A DNA stretch of 64,000 nucleotides from Rhodopirellula baltica SH 1 (GTDB taxonomy: Bacteria > Planctomycetota > Planctomycetia > Pirellulales > Pirellulaceae), in contig NC_005027.1 of the NCBI RefSeq assembly GCF_000196115.1, forward strand, positions 4,154,001-4,218,000, written 5' to 3'. Shown one piece after another: positions 1 through 8,515 of this stretch; position 1 is the stretch's first letter; every line of letters begins with the position of its first letter. The notes beneath the pieces were generated by a model. The model was not told the origin of the DNA, did no database searches, and worked only from the letters and a program-made list of their open reading frames with translations. Both the position numbers and the translations under genes were made by a program.

Positions 1-32
1 TTTGGGTTGTCCTGGAAAGGCGAGACGCTAAC

Positions 33-398
33 TCAGCGGCACACGCCGCCGAGAGATTTGGCATCATCGAATTCAGCTGCGCCCGCCAATTGCAGAACCC
101 GGTTGAGTTGTTGGTCGTCTAATTGAGCCAAAGCGATAAAAGCTTCAGGGTGTGCGTGGACTTTGTCTGCGAGCGAGGGGGGCACACGATCGGCAAGCAG
201 AATTAATTCTTCCGCGCTCGCATCGAGTTCTTGGGCAAGGGATTCGAGCAAGCGATTTGATGGGGAGTGCCCATGCTCAAGCTTGTTCGTTTCGATTTTG
301 CAGAGGTACGTAAACCCTACGCTTACTCGGTCAGCGAGTTCACGTAGCGTCAAACCTTGTGCGTTACGCAGCTGTCGAAGTCGTTTTCCAAGTTGCAC
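33..398 (-). CDS. XRE-family helix-turn-helix regulator
   Basis: This 121-residue protein has a Cro/CI-type helix-turn-helix in its first 65 residues: GKRLRQLRNAQGLTLRELADRV is followed by GFTYLCKIE, the usual position of the recognition helix. The rest is a short helical tail (LADRVPPSLADKV, LDDQQLNRVL). The start codon is GTG at 398. It probably represses its own promoter and a divergent gene. The divergent side now carries only the start of a restriction-type gene at 509, so it may be the orphaned controller of a lost restriction or toxin system. The fold is clear; the target is inferred. Confidence 0.82.
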   Translation of the reverse strand: MQLGKRLRQLRNAQGLTLRELADRVSVGFTYLCKIETNKLEHGHSPSNRLLESLAQELDASAEELILLADRVPPSLADKVHAHPEAFIALAQLDDQQLNRVLQLAGAAEFDDAKSLGGVCR

Positions 399-508
399 GG
401 ACAGGCACCCCCCGGACTTGTTCAGCGAATGTTTGAATCCTATGATTGTTGTTCCAAACGGTCAACAAGTCGCGTTTGTCGCACCGGCTACAAATTAAGG
501 GGGCAAAC

Positions 509-631
509 ATGCCGGGGAAAGAGTCTGAATCGAATCCGTTTTTTGCGAAGCCAATCCTGAATTCTCCTTACGAATACCCCGGTATTCATTGGCAAGGAAA
601 AGGTGGTCGGTACCGTTTTGATCTTGAATGA
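509..631 (+). pseudogene. N-terminal remnant resembling a type III restriction (Res) subunit
   Basis: A 40-codon reading frame starts with ATG at 509 behind a strong Shine-Dalgarno-like AAGGGGG at 497-503. It encodes MPGKESESNPFFAKPILNSP followed by YEYPGIHWQ. The stretch PILNSPYEYP..HW is, to my recollection, the conserved N-terminus of BPTD_3080-type restriction endonucleases (large DEAD-box Res-like proteins). The frame stops at 629-631 and no helicase motifs follow, so only the translation start survives. It lies divergent to the XRE regulator. The family assignment comes from memory of one short motif and is tentative. Confidence 0.45.
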
Positions 632-741
632 TCGAATCTCGGAGAAAAACGCATGTGATTCCGGGATCGGTATGCTAGTGGGCCGACAACGTGGCGTCGC
701 ATTTTCTGGCATGCTGGTGGCATGCAGGGGGAAGAGTTGGG

Positions 742-836
742 AACACTAATTGGCACTGATCTTCACTAATCGAAGTGTGGATGGCAGAGCCATTTTTAAA
801 TTTCTGAATTAGCGAAGATCAGTGGAGATTAGTGTT
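742..836. repeat. Dispersed inverted repeat, copy A
   Basis: Two 29-nt arms, 742-770 and 808-836, are reverse complements with about four mismatches, separated by 37 nt. The arms start and end with AACACTAAT / ATTAGTGTT and carry an internal CTGATC / GATCAG. Three further elements of the same plan occur in this window at 24622, 24836 and 29438. Confidence 0.8.
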
Positions 837-1337
837 GCTCTTCTTCCAAGCAGCGGTCGTGGTTCCCGGCAACGTGGCATCTCATTTTGGACTGCGTTTG
901 ATGCTTTCGCTGCGTGGGATCCTTGGTTCTCTTCGTCTTCCTTCATCGACTCGGCGCGGACGGTGTTGGACTGGAAGCACATTCCATCGTCTTGCACGCT
1001 CGTCTCACAGATGTCTTGGATGACTCGCTTGAAATCGCCGGGATCGGGACTGCCGCTGACAAGCAGATCGAGGTCGCGAGCAGGACGATGGATCTGCCCG
1101 CTCCAAACTTGAAAGAGCATTGCCCGAATGACACCGTTTCTTCTCCAAGTTCGTGATGGATGACACAGAAGCGGCACAGGGACTGGCCGTTGGAACCTCT
1201 GGCAACGTGGTCATCTACACCGACCACGGAAAGGCGTTTCACGTCATCAGCAAAGTCGTCATCCGCATGAACGCTTGGCTCTATTACTTGTTGCCGTTCT
1301 AAGAATTCAAGTTGGCAACGCGTGAACAATAACTGAC
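837..1337 (-). pseudogene. Decayed AbiEii-like nucleotidyltransferase
   Basis: Read on the minus strand, 1135-920 encodes GVIRAMLFQVW, then HRPARDLDLL, then FKRVIQDIC, then VQDDGMCF and ESMKEDEENQG. This order matches the AbiEii/AbiGii toxin family: (L)KGAMLFxVW, xxRxTxDxDLL with the catalytic Asp pair, then DDGLxF and the xIxEDxxYxG motif. The preceding piece LCRFCVIHHELGEE (1185-1138) is in another frame, so at least one frameshift separates them. The C-terminal half after about 920 is not recognisable. AbiEii proteins transfer nucleotides to inactivate host targets in type IV toxin-antitoxin systems; this copy cannot make an intact protein. The outer limits are approximate, and no AbiEi-like antitoxin is visible. 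Confidence 0.62.
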
Positions 1338-1392
1338 GTAGTGGACGAGGCGACGGGTCCTGCCGCTTGGGACTCGTAACCTCGTCCACTAC
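1338..1392. repeat. 55-nt long hairpin element
   Basis: Perfect 13-nt arms GTAGTGGACGAGG (1338-1350) and CCTCGTCCACTAC (1380-1392) enclose a second pairing between ACGGGTCC (1353-1360) and GGACTCGT (1370-1377), leaving a loop of about 9 nt. It sits between the AbiEii remnant and the DUF1501 gene. It lacks a T-run, so it is not a typical intrinsic terminator. It may be a dispersed palindromic repeat. Confidence 0.7.
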
Positions 1393-1487
1393 CAAATTCA
1401 GCAGTTATTTCTCGCGCGATGCCAACGCCCAATGGCTCACACGAGCATTCGAAAGTCAACTCAATCAACAGCCCGTTCAGCCTCAGT

Positions 1488-2858
1488 TCACGACTCCAAG
1501 ATTTCCTCGACCACACGTCCGTGGACGTCCGTCAGACGAAAATCGCGACCAGCGTAGGGATACGTCAAACGCTCGTGGTCGACTCCAAGTTGATGCAGCA
1601 TGGTCGCGTGCAAATCGTGCATGTGGACGCGATCGCGAACCGCGTAGTAGCCGTAATCATCGGTCTCACCGTACGTGATGCCGCCGCGAATACCGCCACC
1701 ACCCAGCACCATCGAAAATCCCTGCGGGTTGTGGTCGCGGCCATTGCTGCCCTGAACAACGGGCGTCCGACCAAACTCGCCGCCCCACACAACCAACGTC
1801 TCCTCCCAGAGCCCGCGTTGTTTCAGATCCGCAAACAATCCCGCGATTGGCAGGTCCGTCTTGGCGGCATTTTTCTCGTGCCCGTTCTTCAGATTGCCGT
1901 GTTGATCCCACACCTGGCCACTGCTGACGGTGATGAATCGAACGCCGGATTCTGCCAACCGACGCGCCATCAAACAACTGCGTCCAAACGAGTCGGTCGT
2001 CTTCTCACCGATCCCGTACAGTTTTTTTGTCGCGTCGGTCTCCTTGGATAGATCCATCACTTCCGGTGCGGTGCCTCGCATCCGGTTGGCCAAGTCCACC
2101 GCCTCGATGGCACCATCGGTCGCGCGGTCTCGCCCTGCGGATTGCACATGGCCTCGGTTGAGCTGGTTGACCAAGTCAAACTGGTGTCCCTCAGCGGCAT
2201 CCAAGTAAGCGATCTTTCCATCGCCAATCTGACCGTTCTTGCCCACCACGGTCGCTTGATGCTTGGCGGGCAAGAACGCGGCCCCGTAGTTGCGAGGTCC
2301 ACCATGGGCCGTCGCGGGTGCGATCGCAACGTGAGCCGGCAAATCCGGATGGCCGGCTCCCAATGCATAGCTGATCCATGCACCAACACTGGGGCGGACA
2401 AAGTTGTCGCTGCCCGTGTTCACCATCCCGACCGCTTGGCCGTGTGATTGACCGCGAGTGTGCATGGACCGAACAACGCACAGCGAATCAAGATGCTTGT
2501 TCATCTCCTGCAATAAATCGGTTGCCCATAACCCAGCCTCACCGTGTTGCGACCATTTCCAAGGGCTCGCCAGCAATGTCGGTTTGGCACTGATCTGTGG
2601 CGGCAATTCAAACGGCAGATCCTTTCCATTGTCGCGAATCAACATCGGTTTGTAGTCAAACGTGTCGACGTGCGATGGGCCGCCATGCATGAACAAAAAG
2701 ATCACCCGCTTGGCCTTTGCCGGATGATGCTGCACAAGCGTCTGCACACCCGAGTCATTGGCCCACGCACTCGAAGCCGGCAGCGCCGACGCGGTCACAG
2801 CCAACGCCCCAGTCGTCCAAGTCGATTGGACCAAGCAATCTCGACGGTTCAATTTCAT
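1488..2858 (-). CDS. DUF1501 domain protein, Tat-type signal
   Basis: The 456-residue protein begins MKLNRRDCL, a twin-arginine-type signal, followed by a hydrophobic stretch ending near ASSAWA. The body has the DUF1501 hallmarks: [40 protein letters not shown] and [10 protein letters not shown], which place it in the alkaline-phosphatase-like superfamily. A longer frame to 3044 exists, but the signal peptide and the 10-nt gap to the upstream stop at 2869 favour 2858. It is the downstream partner of the PSD1 protein, a pairing repeated many times in planctomycete genomes. The substrate is unknown; the pair is thought to act outside the cytoplasmic membrane. Confidence 0.88.
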   Translation of the reverse strand: MKLNRRDCLVQSTWTTGALAVTASALPASSAWANDSGVQTLVQHHPAKAKRVIFLFMHGGPSHVDTFDYKPMLIRDNGKDLPFELPPQISAKPTLLASPWKWSQHGEAGLWATDLLQEMNKHLDSLCVVRSMHTRGQSHGQAVGMVNTGSDNFVRPSVGAWISYALGAGHPDLPAHVAIAPATAHGGPRNYGAAFLPAKHQATVVGKNGQIGDGKIAYLDAAEGHQFDLVNQLNRGHVQSAGRDRATDGAIEAVDLANRMRGTAPEVMDLSKETDATKKLYGIGEKTTDSFGRSCLMARRLAESGVRFITVSSGQVWDQHGNLKNGHEKNAAKTDLPIAGLFADLKQRGLWEETLVVWGGEFGRTPVVQGSNGRDHNPQGFSMVLGGGGIRGGITYGETDDYGYYAVRDRVHMHDLHATMLHQLGVDHERLTYPYAGRDFRLTDVHGRVVEEILES

Positions 2859-2868
2859 CCGTTTCGCC

Positions 2869-5829
2869 TCAATCCAAAAATCGAAATTCGGTGCTCGCAA
2901 ACATCGCCGCGATCCATTCGCGATAGCGTTCTTCGTCGCTCGACATGGCCTTCGCCACATCGCTATCCAACCAAGTGTGCAAGATTTCTTCATCGAGCGG
3001 TCGAGGGTCACGAGAGAACAACACCGCGCAAGCCCACCGGACACGCTGCGTCTCGTCGGTCGTCTCGCTCATCATTCGCTTCGTCGTCTGCATCGCCCAC
3101 TGGCGTACTTCGGGACTGCCGATCAACGTCAATGCTTGTGACGGCACATTCGTCGTCGGTCGTTTCCCAACCAACAAATCCGGATCCGCCGCGTCCAGGT
3201 TCGACAGGAGCGGTGGCACTTCGGATCGAATCAGCGGCAGATAGAGGGTTCGCTTCGGATCATCCAGTCCAAACTTGGTCGTTGCTTTTGAGTTGGCGTT
3301 GTTTTGACTGACCAAGGTTGCGTAGCTGTCCATCAAGTCTTCACGACCGCTGGGGTCGAGCGTGCCGGCAGCAACCAACATGGCATCGCGAATCGCTTCG
3401 GCAGGAATGCGTCTGCGGACAGCCCGACCTCGCAATCGGTTTTCAGGATCGAGCGAGACTCGCGGGTCATCATCCGAAACCATTGCTCGCGAATACGCGT
3501 CGCTGCAAACGATGTTTCGTATCAAACGCTTCTGACGCCAACCGTTGCGGACAAAGTCGATCGTCAACGCATCCAGCAACTCGGGATGAGTCGGTTTTTC
3601 ACCCCGAACGCCAAAGTTATCAACCGTCCGCACCAATCCTTCGCCCATCAGGTGCATCCAAATTCGATTGACACTGACGCGTGCGGTCAGCGGGTGATCC
3701 GGATCGGTCAACCACTGTGCCAACTCCAACCGACCACTTCCTTCCAACGGCTCAAACGCGGTGGTGGATTCGCTGAAGATCTGCGGAATGCCTCTCGGGA
3801 CGATGTCGCCCAAATTGCTGACTTCGCCCCGAATATGAATCGGGCAATCCTCCCGCTCATCGCTTGGTAAATCCGCGAGTGCCATCGCGGTGGGAACCGG
3901 GGGCGGAGCATTGGCGAGCAAATCGGCACGTTGTGACCTCAGCTTTTTGAGTGTCTGAGTCAACGCGGTTCGCATCGCGATCGTTCGTTCAATCTCCGCG
4001 GCCGAGTCACCCTGGTCCGCTTTGCCATCGATCTGAACCCACTGCACGGCATCGGCAATCACATAGCCATCCGTGCCACGGTTCGAGAGCGTGACCAGTG
4101 CCTGGGTCTCGGCGTCGCAGTCAAACTCTTTGAGCACGCTGTAGGTGCCAGTTTTCGGTGGCACCGTCTGATCCAGAATCAGATCGTGAGTCTCGTCGTT
4201 CAATTGGACCGAAACAGGCAGATTTGACGCCCGGTTGCCACTGGCATTGTAGTGAACGCGAAGTTCATATCGTCCGGCATTGGGCAAGACCGCCGCAAAC
4301 CGGATCGACGCCTCGCCTTTGTTGCGGTTTTCGTCGTGCACATAACCTTTGCCAACAAAACCAGATTTGTACGTTGATTCAACCCAGTGGCCTGCGCGAA
4401 CCGCATCCACATCATCGATCGTGATGCCTTCGAGTTCCGTCTTCTCTGCCAGAATTTTCAGTTCCGACTCGACTTCCTTGATCTCTCGATCGAGGCCTTG
4501 CAGCGATTGCTCATGCTTGCGAATGGACTGCTCGTGCTGTTTCGAAATTGGAAGCGGAGTTTTCTTCCAAGTGCTAACGTATTGCTGTGACTCACCATGC
4601 AGTGTTCGCGTGCTTCGAAAGATCCCCGCCATCGCGTAGTAATCTCGCGTGGTGATGGGATCAAACTTGTGATCGTGGCAGCGGGCACAACCGAACGTCA
4701 TTCCAAGAAAAGCACGACCGACCGTATCGAGTTGTTCGTCGACCACATCCATTCGCAACTTGGTCTTGTTGCGTTCACTCAGCATCTTGGTGCCGATCAT
4801 CAAGAACGTGGTGGCGACCAATTTGTCACGTCGATCTTCATCCGAGGACGCCGGCAACAAGTCACCCGCGATTTGCTCTCGAATCATCCGGTCGATTGGC
4901 ATGTCGTCGGCAAATGACCGCACCAAGTAATCACGATATCGCCATGCGTCATGATGCGTCGCATTGAAATCGCTGCCGTTGCTGTCGGCATAGCGAGCCA
5001 CATCCATCCAGTGCCTCGCCCAATGTTCCGCAAACTGAGGGCTGGCGAGATAGCGATCCACCAATCGCCGCCAATGTGTGTCGCTCGGGTCCGCTTGAAA
5101 CTGACGAAGGGTTTTCGGATCGGGTGGCAAACCGGTCAGATCAAATGCCAAACGGCGAAGTCGCACACTCGGGGGTGCGATCGGTGTCGCGGTCAAACCT
5201 TCCGCGTCCAAACGTTTTTGCACAAACGCATCGATCGCCGAATCGGAATCAAACGCAACCGGAGAAGCACTGGAGCGTGGCGGCTGAAACGCCCAAAACT
5301 CGCGAGCTTGGTCCCAATCGAATGCCTGATGCTGCGAGCGTGTAAGGTGTTCGTCCTCGTCCATCAATCTTGGATCGGCGGCGCCATCGCGAATCCATTT
5401 TTCGAAATCTCGCACCACGTGATCGGGCAGCTTTCCCGAGGGCGGCATCTCGGACGACTCGTACCGAATCGCTGCCATCAGTTCGCTCGCCGCTGGATCG
5501 CCGGGTCGGATGGCCGGCCCACTGTCACCGCCGATCATCCATCCTTCCTTCACATCCAACCGCAACGAGCCGCCAAGCTCTTCCGAATCTTCCGCATGAC
5601 ATTCGTAGCAGTGATCAATCAAGACCGGACGAATGCGAGTTTCGAAGAAATCAAAGGATTCTTCGTTCGATTCATCCGCGGCGAGCATCGCGGCGCACCC
5701 AACAGTCAACCACACAAAAGCGAGCAACCATCGAGCGGTCGGCCAACAATTGGTGATCGAACAACATCGATCGCCAGATCGTCCTGCGATGACGTCATCA
5801 AACGAGAGCGGGGCGAACGGACTCTTCAT
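2869..5829 (-). CDS. PSCyt1/DUF1549/DUF1553 (PSD1) protein with golvesin-like insert
   Basis: This 986-residue protein starts at 5829, where a hydrophobic segment ([16 protein letters not shown]) follows about 30 residues in; an upstream start at 5910 is possible. A heme-c motif CYECH (about residues 74-78) marks the planctomycete cytochrome domain. DUF1549 follows ([32 protein letters not shown] gives a second CxxCH). A coiled coil (about 440-480) and a beta domain resembling the golvesin / xanthan lyase C-terminal domain (HWVES...[10 protein letters not shown]) come next. The C-terminal half is DUF1553 ([38 protein letters not shown]). It is probably periplasmic and redox-active. The DUF1501 gene follows after 10 nt. 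Confidence 0.88.
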   Translation of the reverse strand: MKSPFAPLSFDDVIAGRSGDRCCSITNCWPTARWLLAFVWLTVGCAAMLAADESNEESFDFFETRIRPVLIDHCYECHAEDSEELGGSLRLDVKEGWMIGGDSGPAIRPGDPAASELMAAIRYESSEMPPSGKLPDHVVRDFEKWIRDGAADPRLMDEDEHLTRSQHQAFDWDQAREFWAFQPPRSSASPVAFDSDSAIDAFVQKRLDAEGLTATPIAPPSVRLRRLAFDLTGLPPDPKTLRQFQADPSDTHWRRLVDRYLASPQFAEHWARHWMDVARYADSNGSDFNATHHDAWRYRDYLVRSFADDMPIDRMIREQIAGDLLPASSDEDRRDKLVATTFLMIGTKMLSERNKTKLRMDVVDEQLDTVGRAFLGMTFGCARCHDHKFDPITTRDYYAMAGIFRSTRTLHGESQQYVSTWKKTPLPISKQHEQSIRKHEQSLQGLDREIKEVESELKILAEKTELEGITIDDVDAVRAGHWVESTYKSGFVGKGYVHDENRNKGEASIRFAAVLPNAGRYELRVHYNASGNRASNLPVSVQLNDETHDLILDQTVPPKTGTYSVLKEFDCDAETQALVTLSNRGTDGYVIADAVQWVQIDGKADQGDSAAEIERTIAMRTALTQTLKKLRSQRADLLANAPPPVPTAMALADLPSDEREDCPIHIRGEVSNLGDIVPRGIPQIFSESTTAFEPLEGSGRLELAQWLTDPDHPLTARVSVNRIWMHLMGEGLVRTVDNFGVRGEKPTHPELLDALTIDFVRNGWRQKRLIRNIVCSDAYSRAMVSDDDPRVSLDPENRLRGRAVRRRIPAEAIRDAMLVAAGTLDPSGREDLMDSYATLVSQNNANSKATTKFGLDDPKRTLYLPLIRSEVPPLLSNLDAADPDLLVGKRPTTNVPSQALTLIGSPEVRQWAMQTTKRMMSETTDETQRVRWACAVLFSRDPRPLDEEILHTWLDSDVAKAMSSDEERYREWIAAMFASTEFRFLD

Positions 5830-6043
5830 TACAGAACCGTCGATCAAAAGGTGGGGGGAGAGGCGGGTCCTATAGAGTACACCATTCCCAACGATGATGC
5901 GAAGTTGCACACATCCCGTTCATTTCCAGCGTTCCAATCGCTGAAAACCCCACTTACAAACGACAACGGCTCGCAAACTCAACTCTAGATAGAGCGTCGA
6001 TTGCGAGCCGGTCGAATATCAATTGCGTCGAGTGACGTCGAAC

Positions 6044-6757
6044 TCAGTTCTCAGGATCAGCTTCGGTGGTGTCTTCGTCGCCTTCCGTCGCAGCAGCCTC
6101 ATCTTCTTTCGGCTGGACGGCGGGAGCAGGCGTCGCCTTTTGTTCTTGCTGACGACGTTCTTCTTCGCGTTCCTTGCGTTCTTTTTCCAAAGCCGCATTG
6201 GCTTTGTCCAAGTCGGCCTTCGCGTTGGTGAGTTGTTGTTGCAATTCACCCGATTGAGCTTCCATGTCCTTCTTCAACGTTGTGATTTCCTGCTGAAGCC
6301 TTTGACTTTGCTGCAGAGCTAACTTCTCAGCTTGCTGGGCTAATTTACGAGCCGCGGTCGACTGTTGTTCAGCTTTCTTGGCTCGCTCAGTTTGGGCTGC
6401 GACATCGGCTTTCAAAGCAGCGATTTGCTCTTCCAAAGAAGCGACCTTCTCGTTTGCTTCCGCGATCTCGGCGTCTTTTTCTTCCAATGACTGGTTGGCC
6501 GCCGCGACTTCATCTCGCAATGCAACCAGCTCGGTCGTCAACGCGACGTTCAATTCGCTGGGATTGTCCAATCCGCCCATGTCGTGAGCGGTCATTCCAC
6601 CGGCAACGGACGAGCAGCTCGTGACCTCAGTGGGGCACGCGGTAGCGGTCACGCATTTTGGGGCACAGGTTGTTTTGCGAAAACAATCGCCTGCGAAACT
6701 AGGTGCGGCGAACGAAAGGGCCAGCATGAAAGCGGCCGTCGAAGTCTTCTTCATCAT
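6044..6757 (-). CDS. Secreted coiled-coil protein
   Basis: The 237-residue protein has a signal peptide (MMKKTSTAAFMLALSFAAPS, cleavage near SFA-GD) and a short Cys-rich mature N-terminus (five Cys within about 30 residues). From about residue 70 to 200 it is one continuous heptad-rich coiled coil full of Ala, Glu, Lys and Gln. The tail is acidic (DEAAATEGDEDTTEADPEN). No enzymatic motif is visible. It is likely an envelope or periplasmic structural protein, by composition only. Confidence 0.72.
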   Translation of the reverse strand: MMKKTSTAAFMLALSFAAPSFAGDCFRKTTCAPKCVTATACPTEVTSCSSVAGGMTAHDMGGLDNPSELNVALTTELVALRDEVAAANQSLEEKDAEIAEANEKVASLEEQIAALKADVAAQTERAKKAEQQSTAARKLAQQAEKLALQQSQRLQQEITTLKKDMEAQSGELQQQLTNAKADLDKANAALEKERKEREEERRQQEQKATPAPAVQPKEDEAAATEGDEDTTEADPEN

Positions 6758-6900
6758 GGTGTCGATCTTCTAAGGTGGGTCAAAACAGGTGGGATCGGAG
6801 ACGGTCGCTCCTATTCGCGACATCTCCGATTTCATCCTAGTTGCGACCGCCGATCGCACAGCAAAAAATCCGCCAAACCGCCATCAACGAGGGCATCCCC

Positions 6901-8406
6901 TCAAAACAACTCGTCTTCACGCGCCATTTCGACCAATCGTTCAAGCTCCGCCGGATGGTCTTTTGAAACATCGTTTTTTTCGCCCGGATCGGACGCCAAA
7001 TCAAACAGTTTCCAACCGTCCTCGTTGACGACGGGTTTGCTATTTCCGCTGCGTCGCTTCTTTGTTCCGCCCGGATAATTCACCGCTTTCCATGTTCCGG
7101 AACGAAGTCCAACCGACGTCGGCCCTTCGCTGCTGGCCCAGTACAAATAGCGGTGCTTGGTTTGCTTCTTCGGTTGATCCAGCAAAGCGGGCAGGTAGGA
7201 AATCCCATCGATATCGGCAGGCGGTTCCGCACCAGCCAACTCGCACGCGGTCGGTAAGAAATCCCAAAACGCGGAAGGGTGATCGCTGATCGTTCCCGGT
7301 TCAATCGTGCCAGGCCACTTCGCGATGAAAGGCACACGAATACCTCCTTCGTGCATCGAACGCTTGCTGCCTTGAAGTGGTCCGCTGCTGTTGAAGAACA
7401 GATCGCTGTGGCCGCCTTCGTGATGCGGCCCGTTGTCGGACGTGAAGATCACCAACGTCTTTTCGGACAATTTGAGTTCCTCAAGCAGATCCATCAGACG
7501 GCCCATGTCACGATCCATTCGTGTGATCATCGCCGCGAATCCTTTTTCTGGGTTGGGCCATCCTTCATCGGCGTAAATGCCATAGTCCGGCACCTCCATT
7601 CCGTCGCCATTCAATCGACCGCCCTCGTTGTTGGCATGAGGAATCGTCCAATGGACGTGCAACAGGAAAGGATCGGACCGATGTTCGCGGATGAAATCAA
7701 ACGCCGCGTCCGTCATCACGTCGTGTGAATAGCTTTCTCGTTTGACTGCAACGCGACCGCGAGCGATCGGATCGGTGCTGATCACATTGCCGGGGAAGAA
7801 CCGCCGTTCGTAATTCTGCCACAGAAACCTCGGGTAGTAATTGTGGGCGTTGGATTGATTCATGTAGCCCGTCCAAGCATCAAATCCGTTGGCGAGCGGA
7901 TGACCTGGGTTCTCGATCTCCTCGGGAACATCCACGTTGCCGAGAGCCCATTTGCCGACTCCACCGGTTGCGTACCCAGCATCCGAAAGCAACGAAGCCA
8001 CGGTCGGTTGCTCGCCCGTCAAATTGCGAGCCGCATTGCCAATCAATCCGGTGCTGCCGACATGTTTGCCCGTCCACAGCGTCAACCGAGAAGGGCGACA
8101 CACCGTGTGCCCGGCGTAGTGATCGGTGAACCGAATTCCATCCGCGGCCATTTGATCCAGATGCGGTGTCTGAATCCGAGTTTGGCCATAACACCCGAGG
8201 TCGCCATAACCAAGGTCATCGGCCATCACGTAGATGATGTTGGGCCGCAATGCGTCCCCACTGGCGGGCGAATCGGCTTTGCTCGACTCGTCGCCTGAGA
8301 CGACTCGGTAACTCACGGCGATGCAGCAAAACGCCAACGCCAAACGCGACAAAGATCGCAGGAATTGAGACGATGTTTGGATTGGGGCGATCCTCGCGAG
8401 GTTCAT
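6901..8406 (-). CDS. Secreted sulfatase (CRPSR type)
   Basis: The 501-residue protein has a hydrophobic N-terminal segment (about residues 17-37) followed by NIIYVMADDLGYGDLGCYG, the metal-binding start of family S1 sulfatases. The maturation site is CRPSR with Cys103, a C-x-P-x-R motif converted to formylglycine. GKWALG, HWTIPHANN and FTSDNGPHHEGGHSD supply other active-site positions. Such enzymes hydrolyse sulfate esters of marine polysaccharides; the exact substrate cannot be read from the sequence. It faces away from the sulfatase gene at 8516, with about 110 bp between the two starts. Confidence 0.92.
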   Translation of the reverse strand: MNLARIAPIQTSSQFLRSLSRLALAFCCIAVSYRVVSGDESSKADSPASGDALRPNIIYVMADDLGYGDLGCYGQTRIQTPHLDQMAADGIRFTDHYAGHTVCRPSRLTLWTGKHVGSTGLIGNAARNLTGEQPTVASLLSDAGYATGGVGKWALGNVDVPEEIENPGHPLANGFDAWTGYMNQSNAHNYYPRFLWQNYERRFFPGNVISTDPIARGRVAVKRESYSHDVMTDAAFDFIREHRSDPFLLHVHWTIPHANNEGGRLNGDGMEVPDYGIYADEGWPNPEKGFAAMITRMDRDMGRLMDLLEELKLSEKTLVIFTSDNGPHHEGGHSDLFFNSSGPLQGSKRSMHEGGIRVPFIAKWPGTIEPGTISDHPSAFWDFLPTACELAGAEPPADIDGISYLPALLDQPKKQTKHRYLYWASSEGPTSVGLRSGTWKAVNYPGGTKKRRSGNSKPVVNEDGWKLFDLASDPGEKNDVSKDHPAELERLVEMAREDELF

Positions 8407-8515
8407 ATTTCGGTTCTAATCAATGGTCATCAATTGAGTTCGGCAGGGGTGCCACGATCCATTTCAGATTAACATGCCGACGAACACAATGAACGACGAC
8501 CTAGGAAAACACGCA

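Noticed and set aside
943-1395. A 150-codon minus-strand frame next to the AbiEii remnant
   Set aside because: Only a short stretch fits the AbiEii family, and the rest includes the long hairpin at 1338-1392; it is part of the pseudogene, not an intact gene.
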